DNA of 64,000 bases. Source: Psychrosphaera saromensis (GTDB lineage: Bacteria > Pseudomonadota > Gammaproteobacteria > Enterobacterales > Alteromonadaceae). Position numbers and translations under genes: made by a program. Where the stretch lies: NCBI RefSeq assembly GCF_002954545.1, contig NZ_MSCH01000003.1, positions 3,387,991 through 3,451,990 of the forward strand, read 5' to 3'. The notes beneath the pieces were generated by a model. The model was given only the letters and a program-made list of their open reading frames with translations, was not told the origin of the DNA and made no database searches. Below, piece by piece: positions 1-10,224 of this stretch. Each line of letters starts with the position of its first letter. Positions within the stretch are counted from its first letter, which is position 1.

Positions 1-767
1 ACATTTACCATTTCAAGTGCGTTTTTGGCAATTTCAACCGACACGACACCTTCATTTTTTACATCGGCAAAGTCCCTAACACGCCTTAGTAGACGGTTTG
101 CAATACGAGGAGTTCCCCTGGCACGCATGGCAATTTCTAATGCCGATACTTCACACATTTCCATGTTAAGTACTTTGGCAGAACGCATTATGATATTGGC
201 TAAGTCTTCAACCTTATAAAACTCAAGACGCTGAACAATACCAAAACGGTCTCTAAGCGGTGATGTTAGTGCTCCTGCACGTGTTGTAGCACCTATAAGT
301 GTAAAAGGAGGGAGATCTAATTTAATGGAACGAGCTGCAGGGCCTTCACCTATCATGATGTCGAGTTGATAGTCTTCCATCGCTGGATATAAAATTTCTT
401 CAACGACTGGACTTAATCGGTGTATTTCGTCGATAAACAAAACATCGTTTTCATCTAAGTTAGTTAATAGCGCAGCTAAATCCCCTGCTTTTTCTAAAAC
501 AGGGCCAGAGGTAGTTTTAATACTGACACCAAGTTCATTGGCAACAATATTCGCTAGTGTCGTTTTACCTAAACCCGGAGGGCCAAAAATTAGCAGGTGA
601 TCAAGGGCTTCACCACGTTTTGTTGCAGCTTCAATGAATATAGACATTTGATCTTTAACATGAGGTTGGCCTTGATAGTCCTCTAATAATTTAGGGCGTA
701 TGGCTCTGTCGATAACCTCATCTTCGCGGACTTCTCCAGCACTAACTAATCTATCTGCATCAATCAT
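1..767 (-). CDS. ruvB: Holliday junction branch migration ATPase RuvB, C-terminus cut by window edge
   Basis: AAA+ motor that drives RuvAB branch migration of Holliday junctions. Translation from the ATG at 767 gives [20 protein letters not shown], followed by a Walker A motif (GPPGLGKTT), a Walker B/DEIH box (LFIDEIHRL), sensor 1 (GATTRAG) and the arginine-finger region (PLRDRFGI). The C-terminal winged-helix DNA-binding domain lies mostly beyond the left edge. It starts 27 nt after ruvA and the two are surely co-transcribed from the LexA-controlled promoter upstream of ruvA. Confidence 0.97.
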   Translation of the reverse strand, partial: MIDADRLVSAGEVREDEVIDRAIRPKLLEDYQGQPHVKDQMSIFIEAATKRGEALDHLLIFGPPGLGKTTLANIVANELGVSIKTTSGPVLEKAGDLAALLTNLDENDVLFIDEIHRLSPVVEEILYPAMEDYQLDIMIGEGPAARSIKLDLPPFTLIGATTRAGALTSPLRDRFGIVQRLEFYKVEDLANIIMRSAKVLNMEMCEVSALEIAMRARGTPRIANRLLRRVRDFADVKNEGVVSVEIAKNALEMVN

Positions 768-794
768 TAAAAACCTTTACTTCAATTAAATGGA

Positions 795-1403
795 TCACAA
801 CATATTCTTAAGCGCTTTACGGATTAACATTTCACTGTCTTCACCTTCAACATAAACAGATTTTACCGCTTTATGAGCTTGTTGCGAACTATACCCTAAT
901 GAGCTTAGAGCAGAAACAGCATCTTCAAATTCTGAGTGATTTGTTTTCAGTAATGAAGACTCCATCGACATTTTAGGCATAAACTCAGGAGAAACATCTA
1001 ACGCTTTAATACGGTCACGCATTTCAATTAATAAACGTTCTGCGGTTTTTTTACCAACCCCAGGCAATTTTACTAATGTGGTGACATCATCATGCTCAAC
1101 ACAAGTCACAAACTGCTCTGCGCTTAGCCCTGACAAAATGGTAAGACCTAATTTAGGACCAACGCCGTTGGCTTTAATAAGTAATCTAAATAGGCTACGT
1201 TCCTGCTTTGATGCGAAGCCATACAATAGTTGTGCGTCTTCTCGTACAACAAAATGGGTATATATCGTTGCTTGTTGACCTTTTTCCGGAAGTTCATAAA
1301 AGCTAGTTAAAGGCATTTGCACTTCATAGCCCACACCATTCACATCTATTAAAAGATCTGGTGCTTGTTTTTCAGCAACTTCGCCAGTTAATCGTCCAAT
1401 CAT
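795..1403 (-). CDS. ruvA: Holliday junction branch migration complex subunit RuvA
   Basis: Tetrameric junction-binding subunit that loads RuvB. At 202 aa it has the usual length. An N-terminal OB-fold (MIGRLTGEV...) is followed by two helix-hairpin-helix motifs ([10 protein letters not shown] and [12 protein letters not shown]) and a C-terminal UBA-like RuvB-binding domain ([16 protein letters not shown]). First gene of ruvAB; a LexA box lies 27-46 nt upstream of the start, so SOS induction is expected. Confidence 0.98.
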   Translation of the reverse strand: MIGRLTGEVAEKQAPDLLIDVNGVGYEVQMPLTSFYELPEKGQQATIYTHFVVREDAQLLYGFASKQERSLFRLLIKANGVGPKLGLTILSGLSAEQFVTCVEHDDVTTLVKLPGVGKKTAERLLIEMRDRIKALDVSPEFMPKMSMESSLLKTNHSEFEDAVSALSSLGYSSQQAHKAVKSVYVEGEDSEMLIRKALKNML

Positions 1404-1429
1404 AGGTTTAATTCTTTATTTATTTTAAT

Positions 1430-1449
1430 TACTGTAAATATACACAGTC
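1430..1449 (-). promoter_or_regulatory. LexA (SOS) box upstream of ruvAB
   Basis: On the plus strand the site reads TACTGTAAATATACACAGTC: CTG-N10-CAG with flanking TA, matching the gammaproteobacterial LexA operator. It sits just upstream of the ruvA start. ruvAB is a classical SOS operon, and the same 20-bp pattern precedes yebG in this window. Confidence 0.88.
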
Positions 1450-1627
1450 ATGGATTAAGTTGAAAGTGTAAATTTAGGCTTATATCTTACTCGTCATTAT
1501 TTAGTTGCGTCGTAATGTCATTTCTGTTTTAAATTTGTTACAAATTCACTGTTCTTATTGTGCGTTTTATAAGTACAATGACTTTTAATGTTAAACCGTA
1601 ATATAGATTATATATTCGTTGGTATTC

Positions 1628-2044
1628 ATGTCAGAACTTTCGTATAAAAATCAATTTGGTAGTATAAAGATGACGATTCACGAGAATATTTTAATCTCTG
1701 AATTTGAAGGTGCGGTATCCGTTAGTATTGTTGAATTCTTTATTAAGGCAGCTAAAACGCTAATAAAAAAAATAAACGCTGAAAAATGGGGTTATATTAG
1801 TTGTTCCAAGCAAGCTGAAGCTGCGACACCTGACGCTGAAAAGTTATTGATTCAATCAGCACACCTATTTTACGACATGGGCTGTGTACAATCAGCTTAT
1901 GTACTAACTTCACCAATTGCTATTTCCCAGGTACAAAAGTTAAGAGCATCTATTGGCATTGATGAACCATTAAAAAATATTTTATTTGATGACCTACAGC
2001 AAGCCAAAGACTTTATATTAAATACTCTTCAGAGTTATGAATAG
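1628..2044 (+). CDS. Hypothetical protein, SpoIIAA/STAS-like fold
   Basis: A 138-aa soluble protein with no signal peptide or membrane segment. The alternating hydrophobic strands and the C-terminal ...FDDLQQAKDFIL helix resemble the SpoIIAA-like/STAS-like family of small alpha/beta proteins, but I do not recognise a named family member. I chose the ATG at 1628 (MSELSYKN) over the upstream TTG at 1619; neither has a clear Shine-Dalgarno. It is transcribed opposite to ruvA and ends at a bidirectional terminator, so it is a single-gene unit inserted between ruvA and ruvC. Confidence 0.6.
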   Translation: MSELSYKNQFGSIKMTIHENILISEFEGAVSVSIVEFFIKAAKTLIKKINAEKWGYISCSKQAEAATPDAEKLLIQSAHLFYDMGCVQSAYVLTSPIAISQVQKLRASIGIDEPLKNILFDDLQQAKDFILNTLQSYE

Positions 2045-2063
2045 ACTGGCTTATATGCGAATA

Positions 2064-2092
2064 AAAATACCGCCTTACTTGGCGGTATTTTT
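2064..2092. terminator. Bidirectional rho-independent terminator
   Basis: Stem AAAATACCGCC / GGCGGTATTTT with loop TTACTT, followed by T-rich sequence on plus and preceded by an A-run that becomes a T-run on minus. It lies between the convergent STAS-like gene and the opine-dehydrogenase-like gene. Confidence 0.85.
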
Positions 2093-2133
2093 ATTTATTA
2101 GCTTAGTTTATTAGTAAAGTTTAAAACAAAACG

Positions 2134-3273
2134 TTAATTTACATAATCTAGTAATTGCTCTTTTGTTAGTTGTCCTAAACCTAAAGAAGCTAGCGTCCTG
2201 CCTTCTTGATAAAAGTCTCTAGATAATATTCCTCCAGACATCTCAATCAAACGGTTACATTCGGGGGTTTTAATATTCAATTTATCGCCTAATGACGACA
2301 TTAAGACTAACCCCATAGGTACATCTTCCGTCACGTATCTATTATTAAAACTGTAAGGACCCGGTGGAGAAGATATTTTATAACTTTCAAACACTTCTCT
2401 AGCATCTTGTTTTTGATCTTGCTCATTTCTATATAAACAAGCATCTAAATACGGGATTGGTTCGCTACCTAATGCAGCTAATATTGCCATTTTTTCTGCA
2501 TCAAGTTTATCTATCATCAGCCACGCTAGCTCAGTAGAAAGTGCATCTCTGTACATATAAGGCACTTCATCTGGGTGGTGTTTTTCACAATACTCAAGCA
2601 TTGGGTACATAACGTATAACCCGACGGTATGCACAATGATATTAGGATTATGCAAAGCGGATTCAAAAATATGTTTACGTCTATTTTTCTTTTCAAGATC
2701 GTAAGCGGGAAAGAGTCGAGACGCTATTTCCATCCCCTCATCTCCCCTGATAGCTGGAAAAAATGACAAAGCATTTCTAGCATTTTTAAATAACACTTTT
2801 ACCGTGCCAGGCTCATCTATCCTTGCATCATTTGGCGTTGATTCACCTTCTGCAAAAATAGGACTGTTATCACAATATTTCCTATAAAAAATACTTCCTG
2901 CATAGCCAGGTATCAACATAACTAATTGATCATCAACAAAATATTTTGCAATTCTTTTTGCTAATGCTTCATGGTAAGTGGTTTGAATAAATATCATCAC
3001 GACTTCTGCGCCAGTTATAGCGACTTCAGGATCTCGTGTAATTAACTCTAGGGGTTGAAAAGATTTTTCTGCATCATCTGCGCTGTCGGTGAATTGTCCA
3101 TTTTTCGTATTGTCGATACAATATATGCCTTTATTCTTAACCATAGTTTCAAAGTGATCATCATGAGTTATACGATTAGATGTCTTTAACAAAGTTACGA
3201 TATGTCCTGCTTCGGCAGCCATAAAAGCACATGCGGAGCCTGCGTTACCAGCTCCAATGATTGTAATTTTCAT
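2134..3273 (-). CDS. NAD/NADP octopine/nopaline (opine) dehydrogenase family protein
   Basis: A 379-aa dehydrogenase of the family that condenses an amino acid with a 2-oxoacid into an opine using NAD(P)H. The N-terminal Rossmann fold carries GAGNAG at residues 7-12. The C-terminal all-helical Octopine_DH domain contains the conserved ALHNPNIIVHTVG block (His208 and His215 are catalytic candidates). No signal peptide, so cytosolic. The substrate cannot be read from sequence. It stands alone between ruvC and the STAS-like gene, with a 387-nt upstream gap, and interrupts the usual ruvC-ruvA order, which suggests insertion. Family assignment is firm, function is not. Confidence 0.82.
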   Translation of the reverse strand: MKITIIGAGNAGSACAFMAAEAGHIVTLLKTSNRITHDDHFETMVKNKGIYCIDNTKNGQFTDSADDAEKSFQPLELITRDPEVAITGAEVVMIFIQTTYHEALAKRIAKYFVDDQLVMLIPGYAGSIFYRKYCDNSPIFAEGESTPNDARIDEPGTVKVLFKNARNALSFFPAIRGDEGMEIASRLFPAYDLEKKNRRKHIFESALHNPNIIVHTVGLYVMYPMLEYCEKHHPDEVPYMYRDALSTELAWLMIDKLDAEKMAILAALGSEPIPYLDACLYRNEQDQKQDAREVFESYKISSPPGPYSFNNRYVTEDVPMGLVLMSSLGDKLNIKTPECNRLIEMSGGILSRDFYQEGRTLASLGLGQLTKEQLLDYVN

Positions 3274-3660
3274 TTATTTTCCTGTTGTTATCCCCATTGC
3301 ACAAATGAATAATTCATTAATAAAATGGGCATTATTCCTGCGGAAATTCAAAATATGACAAATCATTTTTGAATATGTGAGCGGTGAAAATATGAAAGAT
3401 TTAAATATGAAAACTGTGGGTACTTGGAAGCTGGGGGCTCTGATTTTAGAAAAGGCTAAAACGCAAATTAACTTTGAAAATAGTTTAGATCTATTAAGTT
3501 AACATGGAACTCTTATTAAACTCTTACAAAAAACAAGGGTTCTTGATTGCGCGCACTATAACCTATCTAGCAGCTGGCGTCTTAAATGATTAAAACGTGA
3601 CAACCAAAACGCTTGAAAAAATAAACACGAACCGCTGATTTGTATTAATTTGAAGTCAGG
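3274..3660. other. 387-nt gap between opine dehydrogenase-like gene and ruvC
   Basis: No convincing gene. The only ORF with a plausible ATG is 36 codons on plus (3392..3502), lacking a good ribosome site and resembling nothing I know. The right part is probably ruvC trailer and the left part the promoter of the opine-dehydrogenase-like gene. Confidence 0.5.
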
Positions 3661-4185
3661 CTACTTACGTAAACGCCCTCTTACGGTTTTACGTGCTACA
3701 CCAGCCATAGCGAGTAAACTCTGATTAGTATTTCCATGACAAATAGCCACAGCGAGCGCATCTGCCGCATCCGCTTGTGGTTTACCATCGAGTTTTAAAA
3801 TCTGCTGGACCATATGCTGAACTTGGCTTTTATCTGCCGCCCCACTTCCTACAACCGCTTGTTTTATTTGTCTGGCTGAGTATTCAAATACAGGAAGTAA
3901 ACCTTGAGTAGCAGCGACAATTGCGCTACCTCGAGCTTGACCTAACTTTAATGCGGAGTCTGGATTATGAGCCATAAATACTTGTTCAATGGCAAAAGTG
4001 TCAGGTGTGTATTGCTTAATGATTTCAGATACACCAGCAAAAATGGTATCTAATTTTATCGACAAGTCACCATTAGGCGTTCTGATACAGCCACTACCTA
4101 CGTAATGGAACTTAGAGCCTTGCTGCTTAACTATGCCATACCCGGTAATACGAGAGCCGGGATCTATGCCTAAAATTATTGTCAT
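3661..4185 (-). CDS. ruvC: Crossover junction endodeoxyribonuclease RuvC
   Basis: Holliday junction resolvase with an RNase H-like fold, 174 aa. Starts [17 protein letters not shown], with the first catalytic Asp in GIDPG; IEQVF gives the catalytic Glu, and [11 protein letters not shown] near residue 140 gives the last acidic pair. The start at 4185 is preferred over an upstream in-frame ATG at 4209 because it matches the family N-terminus and has AAGG 6 nt upstream. It is separated from ruvAB by two unrelated genes, so it probably has its own promoter or reads through from aspS despite the terminator. Confidence 0.97.
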   Translation of the reverse strand: MTIILGIDPGSRITGYGIVKQQGSKFHYVGSGCIRTPNGDLSIKLDTIFAGVSEIIKQYTPDTFAIEQVFMAHNPDSALKLGQARGSAIVAATQGLLPVFEYSARQIKQAVVGSGAADKSQVQHMVQQILKLDGKPQADAADALAVAICHGNTNQSLLAMAGVARKTVRGRLRK

Positions 4186-4288
4186 TATTACCTTAAATTC
4201 GCCATGCATCTACACTATTTAAATACACAATTTAGACCAATTACATACTAACTTTTGTAAAATTAACTTATCACTTAGTTAAAAACAA

Positions 4289-4320
4289 CAAAGCCAGTTA
4301 TATCTAAATAACTGGCTTTG
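4289..4320 (-). terminator. Rho-independent terminator of aspS
   Basis: 13-bp perfect stem (CAAAGCCAGTTAT / ATAACTGGCTTTG) with a 6-nt loop. On the minus strand it is followed by a T-run (GTTTTTAAC), just downstream of the aspS stop. Confidence 0.88.
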
Positions 4321-4356
4321 TATTATACCAATTGAATTAATTATGTAATTAAACAG

Positions 4357-6120
4357 TTAGTCTGCTTTTTTAACTACATCAATGCCAAGGTCAGCTAATG
4401 CCGCAGGATTAGCAAAACCAGGTGCTGATGTTAACGGACAAGCCGCGGTTGATGTTTTAGGGAATGCCATAACATCACGGATTGACTCTGCACCAACCAT
4501 TAACATAAGCATACGGTCTAAACCAAACGCTAAACCAGCATGCGGTGGAGCACCATATTGTAATGCTTCTAATAAGAAACCAAATTTTTCTTCAGCTTCT
4601 TCATCGCTAATACCTAAAGTTTTAAATACTTGCGCTTGCATGTCTTGTTTATGGATACGAACTGAACCACCACCAAGCTCACAACCGTTTAATACCATGT
4701 CATAGGCATCAGATAATGCCGTTGCAGGGTTAGCTGCTAGCTCTTCTGGTGTCATATTACTTGGTGCAGTAAACGGATGATGAAGCGGTGTTAATGCACC
4801 GCCTTCTAATTCTTCAAACATTGGGAAGTCAACAACCCATAATGGTGCCCATTTATCCGCAACTAAATTGAAGTCTTCACCCAATTTAATACGTAATGCA
4901 CCTAACGAGTCAGTGACAACATTATACGTATCAGAACCAAACAATAAGATGTCGCCATCTTGAGCGCCCGTTCTTTCAACAATTGCTTTAGCCACATCTT
5001 CTGTTAAAAATTTAAGGATTGGCGACTGTAAACCTTCAAGACCGTTGTCTGCTTGATTAACTTTAATCCAAGCTAAACCTTTAGCGCCGTATTTCCCAGC
5101 GTATGCTGCATAGTCATCAATTTGCTTACGAGACAAAGAAGCACCAGTTGGTACTTTAATTACCGCAACACGACCTTTTTCATCGTTAGCAGGACCACTA
5201 AATACTTTAAAGTCTACGTCTTTTAATAAATCAGCAACGTCAGTTAATTCTAACGGGTTACGTAAATCTGGTTTGTCAGAACCAAAACGCGTCATGGCTT
5301 CTAAATAAGTCATTGACGGGAATTCACCCAAATCAACATCTAACAATTCTTTAAATACCGACTTAACCATACCTTCAGTCATGCCCATTACTTCTTTGCC
5401 AGACATAAAGGTAGTTTCAATATCTATTTGAGTAAATTCAGGCTGACGGTCAGCACGTAAATCTTCATCACGGAAACATTTAACTATTTGGTAATAACGG
5501 TCAAAACCAGCAACCATTAACAACTGTTTAAATAACTGAGGTGATTGCGGTAACGCAAAAAACTGACCTTTGTGAGTACGGCTTGGTACTAAGTAGTCAC
5601 GTGCGCCTTCTGGCGTGGCTTTCGTTAGTATTGGCGTTTCAATATCCAAAAATCCGTGACTGTCCATATAACGACGAACCGCGCTGGTTACTTTTGAACG
5701 GAACTGTAAACGCTCGTTCATAACAGGACGACGTAAGTCTAAGTAACGGTATTTTAAACGTTGCTCTTCAGAGTTATCTTGATTGAAATCTAAAGGAACA
5801 GGCGCTGAGGCATTTAAGATTTCTAAATCTTTTACGTACAATTCAATTTCACCCGTTGCCATATCTTTATTAGCTTGGCTACCTGGACGAGCACGAACGA
5901 TACCGGTTAATTTAATACAAAACTCGTTACGCAGTTTATTTGCAGGTTCAAAAATTGCTTTTTCATCTGGGTCGATAACCGCTTGCACAATACCTTCACG
6001 GTCACGTAAATCTATAAATATTAAACCACCTAAATCACGGCGTTTATTCACCCAACCACACAAAGTAACTTCTTGACCTTCTAAGCTTTTATTAAGCTGA
6101 CCACAATAATGAGAACGCAT
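4357..6120 (-). CDS. aspS: Aspartyl-tRNA synthetase
   Basis: Class IIb synthetase charging tRNA-Asp, 587 aa, the normal bacterial length. N-terminal OB-fold anticodon-binding domain ([10 protein letters not shown]...[22 protein letters not shown]), class II motif 2 ([18 protein letters not shown]), a bacterial GAD insertion in the middle, and motif 3 ([13 protein letters not shown]) near the end. In many gammaproteobacteria aspS is followed by yebC and then ruvC; here ruvC follows directly. Confidence 0.98.
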   Translation of the reverse strand: MRSHYCGQLNKSLEGQEVTLCGWVNKRRDLGGLIFIDLRDREGIVQAVIDPDEKAIFEPANKLRNEFCIKLTGIVRARPGSQANKDMATGEIELYVKDLEILNASAPVPLDFNQDNSEEQRLKYRYLDLRRPVMNERLQFRSKVTSAVRRYMDSHGFLDIETPILTKATPEGARDYLVPSRTHKGQFFALPQSPQLFKQLLMVAGFDRYYQIVKCFRDEDLRADRQPEFTQIDIETTFMSGKEVMGMTEGMVKSVFKELLDVDLGEFPSMTYLEAMTRFGSDKPDLRNPLELTDVADLLKDVDFKVFSGPANDEKGRVAVIKVPTGASLSRKQIDDYAAYAGKYGAKGLAWIKVNQADNGLEGLQSPILKFLTEDVAKAIVERTGAQDGDILLFGSDTYNVVTDSLGALRIKLGEDFNLVADKWAPLWVVDFPMFEELEGGALTPLHHPFTAPSNMTPEELAANPATALSDAYDMVLNGCELGGGSVRIHKQDMQAQVFKTLGISDEEAEEKFGFLLEALQYGAPPHAGLAFGLDRMLMLMVGAESIRDVMAFPKTSTAACPLTSAPGFANPAALADLGIDVVKKAD

Positions 6121-6450
6121 TTATCTACCTATGCTGTTATTAATCTGTACAAATGATGCCAACATTTTTGATGTTAACATCCTATAAATGGCGCTTATTA
6201 TAAAGACTTGAACGACAAAGTCACCGCCTAAAGTAGAACTATTTACTGCTTATTTACTTTATATTTCTAAATAAACCAACCCAAAGCCCCTGCATGATCC
6301 ACTTAGTAAGTCTCTTAGTAAGGTATTAAGTTAGTAATAAAGGCAAAATCATCAGTCAGCAAAAGAAACTCAATATATTAATAGCCAGTTCTTAACCATT
6401 TAAGATAAAATGGCCAACTAATTTTAAGTTTGAAATAAAAGACCCTGCGC
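6121..6450. other. 330-nt divergent promoter region between aspS and cmoA
   Basis: No ORF or RNA gene seen. AT-rich sequence between divergently transcribed aspS (minus) and cmoA (plus), expected to hold both promoters. I could not pick confident -35/-10 pairs or operators. Confidence 0.5.
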
Positions 6451-7173
6451 ATGCGTGATGAAATTTACTCACAACCACATACCCAAGTGGACGACTTCAC
6501 TTTTGACAATTCAGTTGTGGAAGTATTCCCAGATATGATCCAACGCAGTGTGCCGGGTTACGCTACCATCGTCAGCACTATCGGTAAATTATGTGAGCAA
6601 TTTCATCAAGCCAATAGTAATATTTATGACTTAGGTTGCTCATTAGGCGCAGCCACTTTATCGATGCGAAAGTCGGTAACGAAAGAAAATTGTAAAATTA
6701 TCGGTATCGACAATTCTCAAGCGATGATCGACCGCTGTCGTTTACACATAAAAGCGTATATGTCTGATGTTCCCGTATCTATTGAACTTGGAGACATCCA
6801 AACCCATTCATTAGAAAACGCGTCTGTGGTGGTGATGAATTTCACTATGCAATTTATTGAACCTGAACACCGCGCACAATTAGTTAAAAAGATTTACGAC
6901 AGTTTGCTCCCAGGTGGCATTTTAATTGTCTCTGAGAAAATCCGCTGGCAAGACAGTAAAATTAACGATGCGATTAACAACCTACATTTAGACTTTAAAC
7001 GCGCCAATGGTTACAGTGAATTAGAAATTAGCCAAAAACGCAGTGCCATTGAAAACGTAATGAAAATAGACACAGAACAAATGCATATAGAACGCTTAGC
7101 GGCAGCTGGATTCAAACAGCATTCTATTTGGTTTCAGTGTTTTAACTTTGCTTCATTTATTGCCATTAAATAA
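6451..7173 (+). CDS. cmoA: Carboxy-S-adenosyl-L-methionine synthase CmoA
   Basis: Makes carboxy-SAM from SAM and prephenate for wobble-uridine modification (cmo5U34) of tRNAs. 240 aa; class I methyltransferase fold with [13 protein letters not shown] at residues 59-71 and the CmoA block [12 protein letters not shown] at 26-37. The [20 protein letters not shown] stretch is also family-typical. Immediately followed by cmoB (22-nt gap), forming the cmoAB unit. Confidence 0.97.
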   Translation: MRDEIYSQPHTQVDDFTFDNSVVEVFPDMIQRSVPGYATIVSTIGKLCEQFHQANSNIYDLGCSLGAATLSMRKSVTKENCKIIGIDNSQAMIDRCRLHIKAYMSDVPVSIELGDIQTHSLENASVVVMNFTMQFIEPEHRAQLVKKIYDSLLPGGILIVSEKIRWQDSKINDAINNLHLDFKRANGYSELEISQKRSAIENVMKIDTEQMHIERLAAAGFKQHSIWFQCFNFASFIAIK

Positions 7174-7195
7174 TACTAGAGATATAAGATTACGT

Positions 7196-8164
7196 ATGAC
7201 CCACTTTTTTAATTCGTTTTACAGTGCCATCGCCAATAACAAACTAGCCCATTGGTTAGACGTTTTACCAAATCAGTTAAACTCTTGGTATCGCGATTCG
7301 CTGCATGGCGAATTTAAAGACTGGGTTAAAAACATAGAATTATTACCGCACGTTGAACCAACAGACATAAATATAGAAACCTCAGTTTCTGTTGGCAACA
7401 TGGACACTATGAGCCCAGGGTTACAGAAAAAAACCACTCATCATTTAATGCAAATGAAACCATGGCGCAAAGGCCCGTATCACTTACACGGCATTCATGT
7501 AGACACAGAATGGCGTTCAGATTTTAAATGGGACCGTTTACTACCGCATATTTCAGATTTAACCAACAGATACGTATTAGATGTCGGTTGCGGCAGCGGT
7601 TATCACTTATGGCGTATGCAAGGTGCTGGCGCTAAATTTGTAGTGGGCATTGACCCAACACAATTATTCTTAGCGCAATTTTGGGCGGTGCAACATTTTA
7701 TGCAAAACCCAAATGTAAACTTACTGCCTTTAGGCATTGATGATTTACCTGAGCTAAAAACCTTCGATACTGTCTTTTCTATGGGCGTGTTGTATCACCG
7801 TAAATCGCCGATGGATTTTTTGCAGCAGCTAAAAAGACAACTAGCACCAGGTGGCGAATTAGTATTAGAAACCCTCATTATTGAAGGTGACGAAAACACC
7901 GTTTTAGTGCCACAAGATAGATACGCAAAAATGCGTAACATTTGGTTTATTCCAAGTGGCAAAGCACTGACAAAATGGTTAGAAAAGGTTGGTTTTAAAA
8001 ACGTGCGTTTAGTGAATATTGACCAAACCACTTCAGATGAACAGCGAAAAACTGACTGGATAGATACTGAGTCGTTGGAAGATTTCTTAGATCCTAACGA
8101 CCCGAGCAAAACGATTGAAGGTTACCCAGCTCCATTACGTGCCATATTCATCGCGAATAACTAA
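7196..8164 (+). CDS. cmoB: tRNA U34 carboxymethyltransferase CmoB
   Basis: Transfers the carboxymethyl group of carboxy-SAM to 5-hydroxyuridine-34 in tRNAs. 322 aa from ATG 7196, the length of E. coli CmoB; the earlier in-frame start at 7148 lies inside cmoA and is not needed. N-terminal CmoB-specific helical region with [23 protein letters not shown] motif LDVGCGSGY at 128-136, and a C-terminus with [17 protein letters not shown]. Partner of the adjacent cmoA. Confidence 0.97.
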   Translation: MTHFFNSFYSAIANNKLAHWLDVLPNQLNSWYRDSLHGEFKDWVKNIELLPHVEPTDINIETSVSVGNMDTMSPGLQKKTTHHLMQMKPWRKGPYHLHGIHVDTEWRSDFKWDRLLPHISDLTNRYVLDVGCGSGYHLWRMQGAGAKFVVGIDPTQLFLAQFWAVQHFMQNPNVNLLPLGIDDLPELKTFDTVFSMGVLYHRKSPMDFLQQLKRQLAPGGELVLETLIIEGDENTVLVPQDRYAKMRNIWFIPSGKALTKWLEKVGFKNVRLVNIDQTTSDEQRKTDWIDTESLEDFLDPNDPSKTIEGYPAPLRAIFIANN

Positions 8165-8166
8165 TC

Positions 8167-9054
8167 ATGGCAACCTATCGTCCAAAAACGACAATTGAAC
8201 AATGGCGAATATTACAAGCAGTTGTTGATTTTGGAGGATATGCCCAAGCGGCTAATGCATTAAATAAAAGTCAGTCGAGCCTGAATCATGCCGTCACTAA
8301 ATTACAATCCACTTTAGGTGTGCAGTTATTGGAAGTAAAAGGCCGCAAAGCTTTTTTAACCGACGCTGGTAACTTAATGTTAAGACGGTCGCGAACTCTA
8401 ACCCAGCACATAGAAGACATGGAACAACTTGCCGACAATATGACGACAGGTTGGGAAACTGAAATAAGAGTCACCACTGAAATAATTTATCCAAAACAAA
8501 AACTGTACAGCGCGTTAGAACAGTTTTATCCACAAAGCCGTGGCACACGAGTACGTATAACCGACCAAGTGATCACCGGCACCAATGACAGTATCTTAAA
8601 TAAAACCGCAGACTTGGTGATAAGCGCTATCCCACCAAACGATTATTATGGTGATCGCTTAGAACAGGTCAATTTTGTATGTTATTGCGGTAAAGGTCAT
8701 AAACTGGCAAGTAAAAAACAAGTGTCGTTAAACGAACTTGAACGTGAATTACAAATAGTCATCAGCGATACCGGGAAAAATCCACAAGCAGAGTCGGGTT
8801 GGTTAAAAGCAGAACAACGTTGGACGGTAACCAATTTTTATCATGCCATTGATATTTTAAAACGTAATCAAGGCTTCTGTTGGATACCAAGTCATTTTAT
8901 CGATGCGACTAATGCCCACCAAGAATTAGTTGAAGTACCATTAAATACGCAAAAAACACGCTCAATTATCACCCAACTCATCATTCCCGATCCTATAAAG
9001 TTAGGCCCTGGGGCGACTTTATTAAAAAATTTAATTTTAGAGCAATATAAATAA
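8167..9054 (+). CDS. LysR-family transcriptional regulator
   Basis: 295 aa with an N-terminal winged HTH (IEQWRILQAVVDFGGYAQAANALNKSQSSLNHAVTKLQSTLG) and a LysR substrate-binding domain from about residue 90. Starts 2 nt after the cmoB stop, so it is probably the third gene of that operon. The target and ligand are unknown; no divergent target gene is present. Confidence 0.85.
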   Translation: MATYRPKTTIEQWRILQAVVDFGGYAQAANALNKSQSSLNHAVTKLQSTLGVQLLEVKGRKAFLTDAGNLMLRRSRTLTQHIEDMEQLADNMTTGWETEIRVTTEIIYPKQKLYSALEQFYPQSRGTRVRITDQVITGTNDSILNKTADLVISAIPPNDYYGDRLEQVNFVCYCGKGHKLASKKQVSLNELERELQIVISDTGKNPQAESGWLKAEQRWTVTNFYHAIDILKRNQGFCWIPSHFIDATNAHQELVEVPLNTQKTRSIITQLIIPDPIKLGPGATLLKNLILEQYK

Positions 9055-9177
9055 CAATTCTTGGTTATATATTGCTCCAAATTGTTATAAAATGCCGCCC
9101 GTTTAGTCTATATATCTAATTTGCCCAAAAAACGTAGGCAGAAGTTAGGTATCACCCCCACATTTGAGGAAATAACG

Positions 9178-10221
9178 TTGAGCGATAATCAATCTTTAAG
9201 CTACAAAGACGCTGGTGTAGACATTGACGCAGGTAACCTGTTAGTCGAAAAAATTAAAGGTGCAGTAAAACGCACCACTCGTCCAGAAGTAATGGGCGGA
9301 CTTGGCGGCTTTGGTGGATTATGCCAAATCCCTAAAGGTTACGACGAGCCACTATTGGTAGCGGGTAATGACGGTGTTGGTACTAAATTACGTTTAGCTA
9401 TTGATTTGAAAAGACACGATACCGTGGGCATCGACTTAGTTGCCATGTGTGTTAATGACCTTATTGTTCAAGGTGCTGAGCCATTATTCTTTTTAGACTA
9501 TTATGCAACAGGCAAGTTAAACGTAGATGTAGCCGCTGATGTTGTTAGTGGTATTGCCGACGGTTGTGTGATGTCAAATTGCGCTTTAATTGGCGGTGAA
9601 ACTGCTGAAATGCCAGGTATGTATGAAGGTGATGATTACGACCTAGCTGGATTCTGTGTTGGTGTAGTAGAAAAAGCAAAAGTAATCGACGGCACTAAAG
9701 TTAAACCAGGTGATCAATTAATCGCTCTAGGTTCATCAGGCCCTCACTCAAATGGCTATTCACTTATCCGTAAAGTGATTGAAGTTTCAGGTGCCGACTT
9801 ATCTGCTGAATATGAAGGTAAAGTATTAGCTGATCAGTTAATGGAACCAACTAAAATATACGTTAAACCAGTATTAGAACTGCTTAAAACTGTTGACGTA
9901 CATGCCCTGTCTCATATCACAGGTGGTGGTTTCTGGGAAAATATCCCTCGTGTATTACCGGCCAATACTAAAGCAGTTTGTAATGGTAACTCTTGGCAGT
10001 GGCCTGCGGTATTTAACTGGTTACAAGAAAATGGCAACATTAAAACCCATGAAATGTACCGTACATTTAATTGTGGTGTAGGTATGGTGATTGTCGTTGA
10101 TAGTGCTGATTTAGAATCAAGTATTCAAATTCTTAAAGACGCAGGCGAAAATGCTTGGCACATTGGAGAAATCCAAAAAGCGGCTGACGGTGAAGAGCAA
10201 GTCGAAATATCTGGAGTTTAA
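9178..10221 (+). CDS. purM: Phosphoribosylformylglycinamidine cyclo-ligase (AIR synthase)
   Basis: ATP-dependent fifth step of purine synthesis, FGAM to AIR. 347 aa, starting at TTG 9178 ([20 protein letters not shown]) with GAGGA 7 nt upstream. The in-frame TTG at 9121 would add 19 residues absent from the family. Motifs: [63 protein letters not shown]. Directly followed by purN (3 nt), as in E. coli. Confidence 0.97.
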   Translation: MSDNQSLSYKDAGVDIDAGNLLVEKIKGAVKRTTRPEVMGGLGGFGGLCQIPKGYDEPLLVAGNDGVGTKLRLAIDLKRHDTVGIDLVAMCVNDLIVQGAEPLFFLDYYATGKLNVDVAADVVSGIADGCVMSNCALIGGETAEMPGMYEGDDYDLAGFCVGVVEKAKVIDGTKVKPGDQLIALGSSGPHSNGYSLIRKVIEVSGADLSAEYEGKVLADQLMEPTKIYVKPVLELLKTVDVHALSHITGGGFWENIPRVLPANTKAVCNGNSWQWPAVFNWLQENGNIKTHEMYRTFNCGVGMVIVVDSADLESSIQILKDAGENAWHIGEIQKAADGEEQVEISGV

Positions 10222-10224
10222 TCA

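Noticed and set aside
3392-3502. 36-codon plus-strand ORF in the gap upstream of ruvC
   Set aside because: No ribosome site, no family resemblance, composition like the surrounding gap.
7148-7195. Longer N-terminus for CmoB
   Set aside because: Would overlap the cmoA coding end and has no match to the family start, which fits ATG 7196.
9121-9177. Longer N-terminus for PurM
   Set aside because: The GAGGA at 9166-9170 places the start at TTG 9178, matching the family.
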